A stretch of DNA of 64,000 bases from Staphylococcus pseudintermedius. Its GTDB lineage: Bacteria > Bacillota > Bacilli > Staphylococcales > Staphylococcaceae. How positions within the stretch are numbered: position 1 is the first letter of the stretch; every line of letters begins with the position of its first letter. The translations under genes and the position numbers were made by a program. The notes under the pieces are model-generated. The model had not been told where the DNA came from, ran no database searches, and was given only the letters and a program-made list of their open reading frames with translations. Shown here piece by piece: positions 49,204-58,542 of this stretch. Location: positions 62,001 through 126,000 of the forward strand of contig NZ_MLGE02000003.1 in assembly GCF_001792775.2 (NCBI RefSeq), given 5' to 3'.

Positions 49204-50676
49204 TTACTTTTCTTCTTTTAAGTTCTCAAATTTTAAAATTGGCTTACGTGCTGCTGTAGTTTCATCCAAACGATCGATAATTGTTGTATGTGGTGCTTCT
49301 AACACTTTATCTGGATCTTCCTCAGCTTCTTTCGCAATTTGGATTAAGGCATCACAAAAATAGTCTAGCGTTTCTTTAGATTCTGTTTCTGTCGGTTCGA
49401 TCATCATACCTTCATCAACAATGAGTGGGAAATAAACTGTAGGTGGATGAACGCCAAAGTCTAATAAACGTTTCGCCATATCTAAAGTACGTACACCCAG
49501 TTTCTTTTGCTTCGTACCACTTAATACAAATTCATGTTTACAATATTGATCAAATGGAATAACGAACGTATCTTTTAAACGCGCTTTCATGTAGTTCGCA
49601 TTTAACACAGCCGCTTCAGACACTTCTTTCAATCCTTGATAACCCATTGTACGAATATACGTATAAGCACGTAAATAAATACCGAAGTTGCCGTAGAATG
49701 GTTTCACACGTCCAATGGAATATGGGATGTCATTATCATACTCAAAACGGTCGCCATTTTTCACAACGAGTGGTTTCGGTAAGTAATCACGCAACTCTTT
49801 TTTCACGCCGATTGGACCTGAACCTGGACCACCACCGCCATGAGGCCCTGTAAATGTTTTGTGTAAATTAAGGTGAACAGCATCAAATCCCATGTCTCCT
49901 GGACGTACTTTATCCATAATTGCATTGAGGTTAGCGCCATCGTAGTATAGTAAGCCCCCTGCTTCATGCACAATATCGCGGATTTCCATAATATTCGTTT
50001 CAAAAATACCTAATGTATTCGGGTTTGTTAACATAATTGCAGCTGTTTTATCACTCACGACTTCTTTTAGGTGGGCGATATCTACTTCACCTTTTTCATT
50101 CGACTTAACTGTGACAGATTTGAAACCAGCAAACGCTGCAGAAGCTGGATTCGTACCATGCGCTGAGTCAGGTACAATGACTTCATCTCTTTCTGCATCG
50201 CCATTTTGTAGGTGATATGCCTTGAAAATCATCAGTGCTGTCCATTCACCATGTGCGCCCGCTGCAGGTTGGAGTGAAATTTCATCCATTCCTGTAATTT
50301 CTTTTAATTCTTCTTGCAAGCTGTAAATGATTTCTAACGCACCTTGAATTTGATCCTCATCTTGTAATGGGTGTGCTTCAGTAAATCCTGGAATACGTGC
50401 AACTTTTTCATTGATTTTAGGATTATATTTCATTGTACACGAACCTAATGGATAGAATCCTGAGTCAACGCCAAAGTTTTTATTCGAAAGCTCAGTGTAA
50501 TGACGAATTAAATCAAGTTCTGATACTTCAGGAAATTCAGCTTTATTTTTACGAATGAATTTTGAATCGAGAAGTTGATTCGTAACATCGTTATCAATTT
50601 CTCTTTGCGGTAAAGAATATGCAAAGCGACCTTTTCTAGAACGTTCAAAAATTAATGGACTAGATTTACTTACCAT
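49204..50676 (-). CDS. gcvPB: Glycine dehydrogenase (decarboxylating) subunit 2
   Basis: C-terminal half of the split glycine-cleavage P protein, 490 aa, PLP-dependent, releasing CO2 from glycine and passing the aminomethyl group to lipoyl-GcvH. The PLP lysine lies in [20 protein letters not shown] (about 265-284). The ATG at 50676, with GGTGAAATC upstream, is used; a frame running to 50700 lies inside gcvPA. It overlaps gcvPA by 11 bp. Confidence 0.95.
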   Translation of the reverse strand: MVSKSSPLIFERSRKGRFAYSLPQREIDNDVTNQLLDSKFIRKNKAEFPEVSELDLIRHYTELSNKNFGVDSGFYPLGSCTMKYNPKINEKVARIPGFTEAHPLQDEDQIQGALEIIYSLQEELKEITGMDEISLQPAAGAHGEWTALMIFKAYHLQNGDAERDEVIVPDSAHGTNPASAAFAGFKSVTVKSNEKGEVDIAHLKEVVSDKTAAIMLTNPNTLGIFETNIMEIRDIVHEAGGLLYYDGANLNAIMDKVRPGDMGFDAVHLNLHKTFTGPHGGGGPGSGPIGVKKELRDYLPKPLVVKNGDRFEYDNDIPYSIGRVKPFYGNFGIYLRAYTYIRTMGYQGLKEVSEAAVLNANYMKARLKDTFVIPFDQYCKHEFVLSGTKQKKLGVRTLDMAKRLLDFGVHPPTVYFPLIVDEGMMIEPTETESKETLDYFCDALIQIAKEAEEDPDKVLEAPHTTIIDRLDETTAARKPILKFENLKEEK

Positions 50677-52015
50677 TGATTTCACCAGCTTTCTGCACAA
50701 ATGTATCGATTTCTTCTTTTGTTCTCAATTCCGTTACAGCAACGAGCATGTGGTTTTCAAACGTATCATCAACTACACTTAAGTCGAAACCACCAATAAT
50801 ACCTTCATCTAGGAGGGCACGGTTCACTTCAGCAATTGAACGATCAAAGCGAACGACAAATTCGTTATAAGATATGCCGTCTAAAACAGTGAAACCGTTA
50901 TTTTTAAATTCCTTTTTGGCATAGTTGGCATTTTCCATGTTTTGAACGGCAATTTCTTGAAGCCCTTGTTTACCTAACGCTGACATTGCAATTGAAGACG
51001 CTAATGCATTCAGTGCTTGGTTTGAACAAATATTAGATGTCGCAGTTTCACGACGGATATGTTGTTCACGTGCTTGTAACGTTAATACAAAACCACGATT
51101 ACCTTCATCATCTGTCGTTTGACCTACAAGACGGCCAGGAATTTTACGCATTAATTTTTTCGTTGTTGCAAAATATCCACAGTGCGGACCACCGAATTGT
51201 GTAGGGATTCCGAATACTTGTGTATCACCTACAACGATATCTGCGCCGAATTCTCCTGGAGGCGTTAATAAACCTAAAGATAAAGGATTCGCATATACGA
51301 TAAAGAGCGCTTTTTTATCAGCAATCAATGTTTGAATCGCTTCTAAATCTTCAATTGAGCCATAGAAGTTTGGATACTGTACTGCAACAGCTGCCGTCTC
51401 ATCATCAATAGCTGCTTCTAACTTTTTCAAGTCTGTCACAGTGCCATCTAAATCTACTGTAACGACTTCATATTGTTCGCGAATTTTTGAATAAGTATTT
51501 AACACTTGTAAAGCTTGATAATGTAGACCCTTAGATACAACAATCTTATTTTTCTTCGTGTTACCCCACGCTAATAAACACGCTTCAGCAAAACTTGTCA
51601 TACCGTCATACATAGATGAGTTCGCAACGTCCATCGCAGTTAACTCACAAATCATAGTTTGGAATTCAAAAATTGCTTGTAATTCCCCTTGTGAAATTTC
51701 AGGTTGATATGGTGTATAGGCAGTGTAGAATTCAGATCTAGAAATCATCGCATCTACAACAGCTGGTGCATAATGGTCATAAACGCCTGCACCTAAAAAT
51801 GATGTATGTGTTTCTTTTGTAATATTTTTATTTGCAATACGTGTTAATCGCTTCAATAATTGTGTTTCAGGCTCTGCATCTGCAATGTTTAAATCTCTGC
51901 TTAATAGCACATCTTCAGGAACATCACTGTATAGTTCTTGAATAGATTTAACACCAATCGTCTCTAACATTTCTTGCTCGTCTTTTTCAGTTAATGGAAT
52001 ATAACGATGACTCAC
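50666..52015 (-). CDS. gcvPA: Glycine dehydrogenase (decarboxylating) subunit 1
   Basis: N-terminal half of the split P protein, 449 aa, forming an alpha2beta2 enzyme with GcvPB. It has the [21 protein letters not shown] and [15 protein letters not shown] segments and [13 protein letters not shown]. The start is taken as GTG at 52015 (SHRYIPLT follows, the S. aureus N-terminus), 8 nt after GGGAG; an in-frame GTG at 52024 overlaps that site. It lies 12 bp after gcvT. Confidence 0.94.
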   Translation of the reverse strand: MSHRYIPLTEKDEQEMLETIGVKSIQELYSDVPEDVLLSRDLNIADAEPETQLLKRLTRIANKNITKETHTSFLGAGVYDHYAPAVVDAMISRSEFYTAYTPYQPEISQGELQAIFEFQTMICELTAMDVANSSMYDGMTSFAEACLLAWGNTKKNKIVVSKGLHYQALQVLNTYSKIREQYEVVTVDLDGTVTDLKKLEAAIDDETAAVAVQYPNFYGSIEDLEAIQTLIADKKALFIVYANPLSLGLLTPPGEFGADIVVGDTQVFGIPTQFGGPHCGYFATTKKLMRKIPGRLVGQTTDDEGNRGFVLTLQAREQHIRRETATSNICSNQALNALASSIAMSALGKQGLQEIAVQNMENANYAKKEFKNNGFTVLDGISYNEFVVRFDRSIAEVNRALLDEGIIGGFDLSVVDDTFENHMLVAVTELRTKEEIDTFVQKAGEINGK

Positions 52016-52027
52016 TGTATTCACTCC

Positions 52028-53119
52028 CTATCTTTCAATTTGATTCTTTTTAACAATTTTCGCTTTCACTTGACGCTTTCTCACTTGTACAACGACTTCT
52101 TTCCCCATTTCAAAAGCATCACGTGCAATGATGCCCATACCGATAGCATGACCTGTAGATGGTGATTGTGTACCTGAAGTCACTTCACCAATTTCGTTGC
52201 CATCTAAATCATAAATCGTGTATCCAGTTCTAGGAATGCCTTTATCAATCATACGAAGGCCTACTGTACGTCTTGGTGCACCATTCTCTTTTTGTGATTG
52301 AAGTACAGATTTACCAATAAAATCTTCCTCTATTAATGGTTTAGCTGCAAAAGCGATCCCCCCCTCATAAGGTGTGATAGATTCAGATAAGTCTTGTCCG
52401 TGAAGTGGTAATCCTGCTTCTAAACGTAACGTATCACGCGCGCCTAAACCACATGGCGTCACATCTTTTGATAAAAGTGCGTCCCATATTGTAGTGACAT
52501 CCTCACTGTCACAATAAATTTCAAAGCCATCTTCACCTGTATATCCAGATTGTGAGAGAATCACATTTTTACCGAAAATTTTGACATTTTGCTTAAATTC
52601 GAACATACCCATTTCACTGACATCTTCAGAAACATTGTCTTGAATGATTCGTCTTGCATTTGGACCTTGTAATGCCAGCTGACCATATTGATCGGATACA
52701 TTTGTCACTGTAGCGTCAAAGCGACTACTATGTTGTACAATCCAGTCGTAATCTTTATCAACGTTAGCAGCATTAACGACTAATAAATATTGCGTTTCTC
52801 CAAGTTGATAAATGACTAAATCATCAATGACACCACCTTCTTCATTACATAAAGCCGTGTATTGAGCTTTAGATAATGTCAGTTGGTTTGTATCGTTAGA
52901 AAGTACATATTGAACAAGGTGTGCGGCTTCTGGACCTTCAATGCGAATTTCCCCCATGTGGCTCACATCGAATAAGCCAACGTTAGTACGTACCGCGTTG
53001 TGTTCTTCTTTAATACTTGAGAATTGAACTGGCATCGCCCAACCACCAAATTCAACAATTTTAGCCCCTGCATCAACGTAATGTTGGTAAAGTGACGTTT
53101 TCTTGAGTTCTTCTGACAT
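52028..53119 (-). CDS. gcvT: Aminomethyltransferase (glycine cleavage T protein)
   Basis: Tetrahydrofolate-dependent T protein, 363 aa, yielding methylene-THF and ammonia from aminomethyl-GcvH. [13 protein letters not shown] (about 49-61), [14 protein letters not shown] near 190 and the C-terminal barrel are intact. It is the first gene of gcvT-gcvPA-gcvPB and is controlled by the glycine riboswitch upstream. The gcvH gene is not in the window. Confidence 0.95.
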   Translation of the reverse strand: MSEELKKTSLYQHYVDAGAKIVEFGGWAMPVQFSSIKEEHNAVRTNVGLFDVSHMGEIRIEGPEAAHLVQYVLSNDTNQLTLSKAQYTALCNEEGGVIDDLVIYQLGETQYLLVVNAANVDKDYDWIVQHSSRFDATVTNVSDQYGQLALQGPNARRIIQDNVSEDVSEMGMFEFKQNVKIFGKNVILSQSGYTGEDGFEIYCDSEDVTTIWDALLSKDVTPCGLGARDTLRLEAGLPLHGQDLSESITPYEGGIAFAAKPLIEEDFIGKSVLQSQKENGAPRRTVGLRMIDKGIPRTGYTIYDLDGNEIGEVTSGTQSPSTGHAIGMGIIARDAFEMGKEVVVQVRKRQVKAKIVKKNQIER

Positions 53120-53140
53120 GTAGTCCCCTCCTAATGTGTA

Positions 53141-53176
53141 ATAAAAAACAGAGGAGTACCTTCATACTCCCCTGTT
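53141..53176 (-). terminator. Attenuator hairpin of the gcv glycine riboswitch
   Basis: TACTCCCCTGTT (53165-53176) pairs with AACAGAGGAGTA (53147-53158); the minus strand then runs into TTTTTTAT. It sits between aptamer and gcvT, so glycine binding should decide termination or readthrough. Confidence 0.85.
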
Positions 53177-53179
53177 GAG

Positions 53180-53280
53180 ATGCCTTCAGGAATGCGTCAC
53201 AATATTATCCTTTTACCTGAGAGATTCGTAATCTATCATTACTTGCTCCTTCGGTGATGAGTCGTACCCATACTCTCTAA
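53180..53280 (-). ncRNA. Glycine riboswitch, single recognisable aptamer
   Basis: The minus strand shows the glycine aptamer core: AGAGAGTATGGG, CACCGAAGGAGCAAG (53241-53256), and CTCTCAGGTAAAAGGA. A second complete aptamer is not seen; the short GCATTCCTGAAGGCAT segment beyond may be a ghost partner. It turns on glycine cleavage when glycine is abundant. The aptamer starts at the aroK stop codon. Confidence 0.93.
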
Positions 53281-53804
53281 TATTGATCATTCGCAGACAA
53301 TTTAATTTTAATTTCATTAAGCGTTTCTGATAACGGTGCTGCTGATGAAATCTTAATGAATGCGATTTCATTATATCTTGAAATACGCGTCGAATACAAG
53401 TGTTTTAAAGATTCGAAACTTTTTTTATTAGCATTAGGTCGATTTGTATCGTCTTTAACCCTTTCATAAAGTGCTTCAATCGGTGCATCAACCCATATGG
53501 CTTTCACTTCTGCTTCTTTAAGAAATTGATACGTCGCGTCATAAGTGAGAATGCCGCCGCCTGTCGCAATAATATCATAGGATTGTATTGCTTTTTCTAA
53601 ACATTCAAATTCATGCCGTCTAAAACCTTGTTCGCCTTCTTCTTCAAAAATTTGTGGAATTGATTTTTGCGTTTCAGTTTCGATATAAGCATCCAAATCA
53701 ATGAATGAACATTGATAACTCTCTGCTAGTGTTTCTGCAATGGTTGTTTTACCTGCACCCATAAATCCGATGAATAGAAGAGGTGTATCCATTTTTAATT
53801 TCAT
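53277..53804 (-). CDS. aroK: Shikimate kinase
   Basis: Shikimate to shikimate-3-phosphate kinase, 175 aa. It has the P-loop GFMGAGKTT (about 13-21), the shikimate-binding FIDLDAYIE and RRHEFECLE, ATGGGIL and the lid R in RPNANKKSFE. The binding site AAAGGTGAG lies inside the end of comGG, only 3 bp before, so aroK is probably co-transcribed with comG. The stop codon overlaps the 5' edge of the glycine riboswitch. Confidence 0.93.
   Translation of the reverse strand: MKLKMDTPLLFIGFMGAGKTTIAETLAESYQCSFIDLDAYIETETQKSIPQIFEEEGEQGFRRHEFECLEKAIQSYDIIATGGGILTYDATYQFLKEAEVKAIWVDAPIEALYERVKDDTNRPNANKKSFESLKHLYSTRISRYNEIAFIKISSAAPLSETLNEIKIKLSANDQY
53305..53333 (-). promoter_or_regulatory. Candidate gcv promoter inside aroK
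   Basis: TTATCA (53328-53333) and TAAAAT (53305-53310) with a 17-bp spacer inside the aroK 3' end. A start about 10 bp downstream would place the aptamer at the very 5' end of the gcv transcript. Confidence 0.5.
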
Positions 53805-53807
53805 ATA

Positions 53808-53990
53808 TTACTCACCTTTGTCGATAATTCGCGCTATTTGATATTCATAGTCATCTGACAGCGCATCTATAGTTTGTAATTTTAGACTATAAATCAGTAA
53901 ATAAAAAGAGATAAAAGCAAAATATGCAGATAAAATGATAAACAATAATGGCAAGGTAAAGCCGTGTTTACAATAGAATCTCTTTTTCAT
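53808..53990 (-). CDS. comGG: Competence pseudopilin-like ComGG
   Basis: 60-aa last protein of the comG operon. A basic start and HGFTLPLLFIILSAYFAFISFY form a short pilin-like hydrophobic N-terminus (position 10-31). It lacks the usual Glu5, as expected for a GspK-like minor component. Shorter than Bacillus ComGG. Overlaps comGF by 23 bp. Confidence 0.72.
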   Translation of the reverse strand: MKKRFYCKHGFTLPLLFIILSAYFAFISFYLLIYSLKLQTIDALSDDYEYQIARIIDKGE

Positions 53991-54453
53991 GTGTTGTAGT
54001 CCCTTCCTGGTAGGTTATTTTCATTAGCATTAAATCATGAGTTAATTTTTCAAAGTGAACGTCTACAACATGGTTACACATCGTAATATTTCCTCGATGA
54101 CCAACAGTTTTTATAATTTTTTGATTGCGCAATTTGTAATTAATCTCTGTATTCGAATCTCTTATTTCTAGTTCTTTCTTTTTAATCATCTTTGCTTTTA
54201 CATCTTTAGCATGAAGTGTATGTGAGATATCCTTAATCATCAGTTCGATATCATATGTTCGATCTTCAAATACTGTCGTTTTTAATTGACCTAAACTGAA
54301 AATAAGTAAGGGTATGAGTAATACAATAGTCATTTGAATTACTAGAGCAACGAGACTTTCAATGAGCGTGAAGCCCTGCTTTTCGATAGCAATATTTTTG
54401 TTTGGTTTGATGATTTTGTATACACAATTGATGTGCTGTCGGAATAATTTCAT
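53968..54453 (-). CDS. comGF: Competence minor pseudopilin ComGF
   Basis: 161 aa. The prepilin peptidase site KQG/FTLIESLVAL (about 26-36) is followed by a hydrophobic helix and a soluble domain. ComGF is a minor pseudopilin of the DNA-uptake pilus. Overlaps the comGE 3' end by about 95 bp. Placed between comGE and comGG. Confidence 0.85.
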   Translation of the reverse strand: MKLFRQHINCVYKIIKPNKNIAIEKQGFTLIESLVALVIQMTIVLLIPLLIFSLGQLKTTVFEDRTYDIELMIKDISHTLHAKDVKAKMIKKKELEIRDSNTEINYKLRNQKIIKTVGHRGNITMCNHVVDVHFEKLTHDLMLMKITYQEGTTTHEKEILL

Positions 54454-54676
54454 AATGAGACACCGTCAACTTCTTTTCTGGAATTTGATGTTGAATGACT
54501 TCAAACAATGTACGTTTTAACGTTAAATCTTCCACCGCTTCACGATATGTTTTGACCATTTGGTGCGTCATAGGAAGAAGCTGTAAAATCATGATACTGA
54601 GGAGAAACATCGCAAAAAGACTTTCTATAAAAACAAAGCCTGATGTTATTTTGAACTTGTTTACTATTGATAAGAT
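54359..54676 (-). CDS. comGE: Competence minor pseudopilin ComGE, non-standard start
   Basis: The downstream 83-codon part starts at an ATG (54610), but in-frame sequence upstream encodes the prepilin cleavage motif SG/FVFIESLFA, needed for a working pseudopilin. The open frame extends through that motif to a GGGAGG site inside the comGD end. No ATG, GTG or TTG lies between; an ATC at 54676 has ideal spacing (8 nt). I therefore give about 105 aa with an ATC start, stated as inference. The product has a hydrophobic helix and a Cys/Lys-rich tail. Confidence 0.65.
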   Translation of the reverse strand: MLSIVNKFKITSGFVFIESLFAMFLLSIMILQLLPMTHQMVKTYREAVEDLTLKRTLFEVIQHQIPEKKLTVSHYEIIPTAHQLCIQNHQTKQKYCYRKAGLHAH

Positions 54677-55104
54677 ATACGGTACCTCCCTTGTTCAATA
54701 TGGAAAATAAGAGAAAAGGCACGCTGTTGATGTTCAAAACGTAATGTGCCAAATTGATTCGCTTTTCCGTCTTTATCAAAAATGAGCGCATGAATATTTG
54801 AAGTCATCTTTAATTGAAGCGGTGCAAGTGGAATCGTAGTCACTCGGTGTGGGTGAATTGTCTCAATTTTAATATCGTTACGGTTAGGACGAAAAAGTAG
54901 CATGACAGGCGCGTGACTCTTAATGGCATACGCTTGATAATAGTCGATTTCACTTGTCAGTTTTTTGATCTCATATTCTGTCGTATTATGGAACAAGTTG
55001 AATTGGGGATGCGCCATAGTTATGGAAATAAAGACAGAGATAATGGCGAGTACTAACAGCATCTCAATGAGTGTAAAGCCATCATGACGCAACTGCTTCG
55101 CCAT
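54664..55104 (-). CDS. comGD: Competence minor pseudopilin ComGD
   Basis: 146 aa. DGFTLIEMLLVLAIISVF gives the prepilin motif and hydrophobic helix (about 9-26), followed by a beta-rich domain. Pseudopilin of the competence pilus. The start at 55104 lies inside comGC, overlapping it by 23 bp; a longer frame to 55167 is rejected because it would put a charged extension before the leader. Confidence 0.85.
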   Translation of the reverse strand: MAKQLRHDGFTLIEMLLVLAIISVFISITMAHPQFNLFHNTTEYEIKKLTSEIDYYQAYAIKSHAPVMLLFRPNRNDIKIETIHPHRVTTIPLAPLQLKMTSNIHALIFDKDGKANQFGTLRFEHQQRAFSLIFHIEQGRYRISYQ

Positions 55105-55405
55105 CTCTGATTGTGATCTCTTCACCTGATTTGCATGTTTTTTGACTTTCTTTAATGTAGCCTTCACGAACTAAATCATCAATCGTATTCGGTTTGTGGT
55201 TAAACTTTAAAGCATAGGCTTCTATTTGACTATCGACCATTTTTAATTGTGCAGCACAACCCGTTTTTTGGATATGATCTGACTGCTTAGCAATATTCGG
55301 GATAATGAGAATCAATAGTACACTAATAATTAACAGAACAAGTAGCATTTCAATTAATGTAAAACCTTTCTTTTTGTTGAATTTTAATTTAAGTTGTTGA
55401 ATCAT
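55082..55405 (-). CDS. comGC: Major competence pseudopilin ComGC
   Basis: Main subunit of the competence pseudopilus, 107 aa. KKGFTLIEMLLVLLIISVLL is the class III prepilin leader and helix (positions about 13-32); two Cys residues in the C-terminal domain probably form a disulfide. The ATG at 55405 follows AGGAG with 9 nt spacing. Confidence 0.92.
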   Translation of the reverse strand: MIQQLKLKFNKKKGFTLIEMLLVLLIISVLLILIIPNIAKQSDHIQKTGCAAQLKMVDSQIEAYALKFNHKPNTIDDLVREGYIKESQKTCKSGEEITIRDGEAVAS

Positions 55406-55417
55406 TGTCAATCGCTC

Positions 55418-56485
55418 CTATTCTTTAATAGCTTGCATCATTTCAAAAACAGGTAACATCATAATTAAATAGACAGATAGCACTAAAATACCAATAAATG
55501 CGAACATGATAGGTTGGATCCATTTGATGTGCTGGTGAATCATTGCTTCTATACGCTCCAACAAGAATGTGCTATAGACTTCTAACTCAATATCCAATTT
55601 ATCTCGTTTTTCACCTTGTTTGATATAGCTTATAAATTGAGGTTCAAAACAGTCTAATTGAAGTAATATGTGAGAAAAAGATTCGCCTTGCTGAAGATGT
55701 TCTTTCAATGTGTGTCCGATATATTGTAAAAACAGGTTTGCCTTTTGGTTCAAATAAATCTTAACAATATCATTTAATGTAATACCATTTCTAAAAAATA
55801 ATACAAATTGGTTCGTCATGTGGTAAGTTGTAAAAAGTTTATAATATCTTTTGAAAATAGGCAGGTGGGTTAGAAAATGAACTTGGCGTTTAATTGGGAG
55901 ATGGTTCAAACGTAATTTGACAATATAATAAGTTGAAACAATCACGAGTAATATGATTAAGAAGATGGCTGGGAAGTTTTGAATGAACATCTTAACAATA
56001 TATTGCAATGAGGATTGATTCAATTGCATCGTTTCATACATTTGGTCAAATTGTTGCATGACCGTGTGATTCAAAGTCACAATCAGCGCGAGAAAGATTA
56101 AAATGAGTACGATCGGATATTGGATAGTTTTAATCAGCTGTTTTTTAAGTTTGCGGTTTTTGGTATAAAACTGATGACACAATTTTAACGTTTCGGGTAG
56201 TGATCCATACCGTTCAGCAAAATAAAGCTGCATCAAAATGGTTTCAGGATAACCAAACATCCGAAAAATGTCATAGCAATTTGCACCTCCCTTTAATTTT
56301 TCGATGAGTTGATTTTCAAATGTAGGATGTCGTATATTGAGTTGTTCATATATAAATAACATCGCTTCAGCAAAAGTAAAACCATGTAATAATAATTGAT
56401 AGAGGCGCTCCATAATGAGTAAGTGTTGCACATGAAGTTGTCTTAACGTGCGTTTAAATCGTATACTTTCGTAAAATCTTTTCAT
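55418..56485 (-). CDS. comGB: Competence pilus membrane protein ComGB
   Basis: Polytopic inner membrane platform of the GspF/PilC family, 355 aa. Hydrophobic segments lie near 125-145, 165-190 and 325-350, with GspF-type cytoplasmic domains between. It assembles the pseudopilus with ComGA. Overlaps comGA by 32 bp, with GGGG before the ATG. Confidence 0.88.
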   Translation of the reverse strand: MKRFYESIRFKRTLRQLHVQHLLIMERLYQLLLHGFTFAEAMLFIYEQLNIRHPTFENQLIEKLKGGANCYDIFRMFGYPETILMQLYFAERYGSLPETLKLCHQFYTKNRKLKKQLIKTIQYPIVLILIFLALIVTLNHTVMQQFDQMYETMQLNQSSLQYIVKMFIQNFPAIFLIILLVIVSTYYIVKLRLNHLPIKRQVHFLTHLPIFKRYYKLFTTYHMTNQFVLFFRNGITLNDIVKIYLNQKANLFLQYIGHTLKEHLQQGESFSHILLQLDCFEPQFISYIKQGEKRDKLDIELEVYSTFLLERIEAMIHQHIKWIQPIMFAFIGILVLSVYLIMMLPVFEMMQAIKE

Positions 56486-57428
56486 CTATAACCCCCTCTT
56501 TATTCAGAAGTTGAAGCTTATGAGAAAGGCTTGTGAAAGCAGTAGGTAGTTGGAAGTTATTATTCAAAAAGTAATGAATCTCCTGTTGATCCATCGTTTC
56601 ATAGACGAGTTGTCGCTGGTCGTTTTTTGTTGTAATGAGTCTTTGATTGATGATGAGATTGATAGATTGAGATAAATCTTGGTGAGAGAGTCCCATTTCA
56701 ATCAGTCTAAGGAGCACCCCTTGACAATCATTGGCGTGTATCGTCGACAATACTAAATGCCCACTTAAACTCGCTTGTATAACGTCCCTTGCAATATGAC
56801 TGTCACGAATCTCACCAATTAAGATGACATCTGGATCACAACGAAGAATTGCTTTTAACGACGATCCATACGTAATATCAGCTTTTTCGTTAACGGAAAT
56901 TTGCGTAATGCCGTTCACAAGCTGCTCGACCGGGTCTTCTATTGTGATAATATTCAGGTTTAACTTTTGTTTAGCATAGACGACCATTTGATACATTAAC
57001 GTGCTCTTTCCTGCACCTGTAGGCCCGCTAAACAGAATTAAACCTTGCTTTTTCTCCATATTAGATTTGATGTCTAATACACTATGAGCTTTCGCATTTT
57101 GAAAATATTGGGGTGTAATACGAATAACACAACTTTCAGTACCTAAGTTTAAAGGTAACGTGGACACTCTTAAATAATATAACGCTTTATGTTCATAAAT
57201 ATAGCGCCCACTTTGCGCTTTGTGGCGTGTCGAAATATCTAATCCAGCTTGGTATTTCAACAAAGTTAACAATTTTTGATACGTTTCTAGATTTAATGTG
57301 TCATATAATACAAGTTGATCTTTCACTCTGAGTTTCACTTCGACTTGTGATTGTGATGGGATAAAATGAATGTCTGATGCCTCATTTTGAAGTGCAAATT
57401 GTATTACATGATCTAATAGTAGTTGCAT
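56454..57428 (-). CDS. comGA: Competence traffic ATPase ComGA
   Basis: GspE/PilB-family assembly ATPase, 324 aa. It has the Walker A SGPTGAGKST, the Asp box ITIEDPVE, Walker B (DVILIGEIRD) and His box LSTIHAND. It powers pseudopilus assembly for DNA uptake. The ATG at 57428 follows AAGAGGTGA; an upstream start at 57446 is less likely. First gene of the seven-gene comG operon. Confidence 0.92.
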   Translation of the reverse strand: MQLLLDHVIQFALQNEASDIHFIPSQSQVEVKLRVKDQLVLYDTLNLETYQKLLTLLKYQAGLDISTRHKAQSGRYIYEHKALYYLRVSTLPLNLGTESCVIRITPQYFQNAKAHSVLDIKSNMEKKQGLILFSGPTGAGKSTLMYQMVVYAKQKLNLNIITIEDPVEQLVNGITQISVNEKADITYGSSLKAILRCDPDVILIGEIRDSHIARDVIQASLSGHLVLSTIHANDCQGVLLRLIEMGLSHQDLSQSINLIINQRLITTKNDQRQLVYETMDQQEIHYFLNNNFQLPTAFTSLSHKLQLLNKEGVIDEKILRKYTI

Positions 57429-57540
57429 AAAAATCACCTCTTGCATATATACACGTAAGAGGCGAGGAAATTACTTGTTACTCTATTAAAAAATCATTAA
57501 ATTTTTGTGCTCGTTTAGTATGACTGCATTACACATCTAA

Positions 57541-57585
57541 AAAGAGCAGAAGAAAAGTTTTCATAGACATTTTCTCCTGCTCTTT
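57541..57585 (-). terminator. Terminator of the glk-yqgX transcript
   Basis: AAAGAGCAG pairs with CTGCTCTTT, extended by AGAAAA/TTTTCT; the minus strand runs into TTTTTAG. Confidence 0.88.
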
Positions 57586-57588
57586 GAT

Positions 57589-58218
57589 TTAACCTTGACC
57601 GTCTAAAAACGGATTCATATATTCATCTTCAACTGTTGTAGAAGGCCCATGACCTGGATATAACGGTAATTGTTCGTCTAAACTAAATAATTTATCTTTA
57701 ATAGAGTCGACTAATGTTTCATAGTTGCCTTGATATAAATCTGTACGTCCAATCCCATTATTAAATAACGTGTCGCCCACTACTGCAAATTCATCAAACA
57801 CATAAGTCAAACTGCCTGGTGAATGTCCTGGTGTATGCAAAGTTTGAATGTTAAATTGACCAATTTGCTGTATTCCTTCATCAAGTGCGTGTGGTTCTGC
57901 TTGACTCGTAATAATAGGAAGGCCATAATCTTTAAATTTTGCAGAACCATTTTTTTGTGGATCCGTTAAAAACGAAAACTCTTCCGCATGCATATAAACA
58001 GGCACATCATATCGTGTTAGCACATCATCTAATGCAGCGATATGATCAAAATGAGCATGTGTTAACAAAATAGCAATCAGTTGTTTCCCAGACTGTTTAA
58101 TTTTATTATCAATTTTATCAATTTCACCAGCTGGATCAATCAAAATCATCTCTGTATCATTTTCCACAAAATAAGTGTTTGTGCTAACAAATCCTAAAGT
58201 AAGATTAGAAATATTCAT
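57589..58218 (-). CDS. MBL-fold hydrolase YqgX (glyoxalase II-like)
   Basis: Metallo-beta-lactamase-fold hydrolase, 209 aa, of the hydroxyacyl-thioester (GloB-like) group. THAHFDHIAALDD (about 53-65) supplies the metal ligands, with HTPGHSPGS, GDTLF and a late LYPGHGP. The thiol substrate is probably a bacillithiol thioester, as glutathione is absent from these bacteria, but that is inference. Runs after the thiamine-binding protein gene. Confidence 0.85.
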   Translation of the reverse strand: MNISNLTLGFVSTNTYFVENDTEMILIDPAGEIDKIDNKIKQSGKQLIAILLTHAHFDHIAALDDVLTRYDVPVYMHAEEFSFLTDPQKNGSAKFKDYGLPIITSQAEPHALDEGIQQIGQFNIQTLHTPGHSPGSLTYVFDEFAVVGDTLFNNGIGRTDLYQGNYETLVDSIKDKLFSLDEQLPLYPGHGPSTTVEDEYMNPFLDGQG

Positions 58219-58230
58219 GTGACACCCTCA

Positions 58231-58542
58231 TTATTTCAAATGTTTTTTGACAGAATCTAGTTTATCGTTCATTTTACGTTGTTTATCACGACGGTCGTCT
58301 ATACGAATGTTTGTACATACACGATCGAGCCCTTTATTGAACGGTAACTCATGAATAGCTTGAATGACTTCAAATAAATCGGCTAGCTCTCCTTCAATTA
58401 ATGTATTCATTGGTGTGAGTTGATAGTCGATTTTACCTTCTTGCTTAAATTCCTCTAGTTTCGTTTGAATTTCTGCAATATATTGGCTGACACTTGGTCC
58501 TTCTGTGCCAACAGGGATGACTACTACATCAACAATCGCCAT
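58231..58542 (-). CDS. Thiamine-binding protein, MTH1187 family (YqgV)
   Basis: 103-aa cytoplasmic protein of the MTH1187/YkoF-like thiamine-binding family (DUF77). VVVIPVGTEGPSVSQYIAEIQ (about 6-26) and LTPMNTLIEGEL near 42-53 match it. It probably binds thiamine or a hydroxymethylpyrimidine. Its stop and start are almost contiguous with glk, suggesting one transcript. Confidence 0.84.
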   Translation of the reverse strand: MAIVDVVVIPVGTEGPSVSQYIAEIQTKLEEFKQEGKIDYQLTPMNTLIEGELADLFEVIQAIHELPFNKGLDRVCTNIRIDDRRDKQRKMNDKLDSVKKHLK

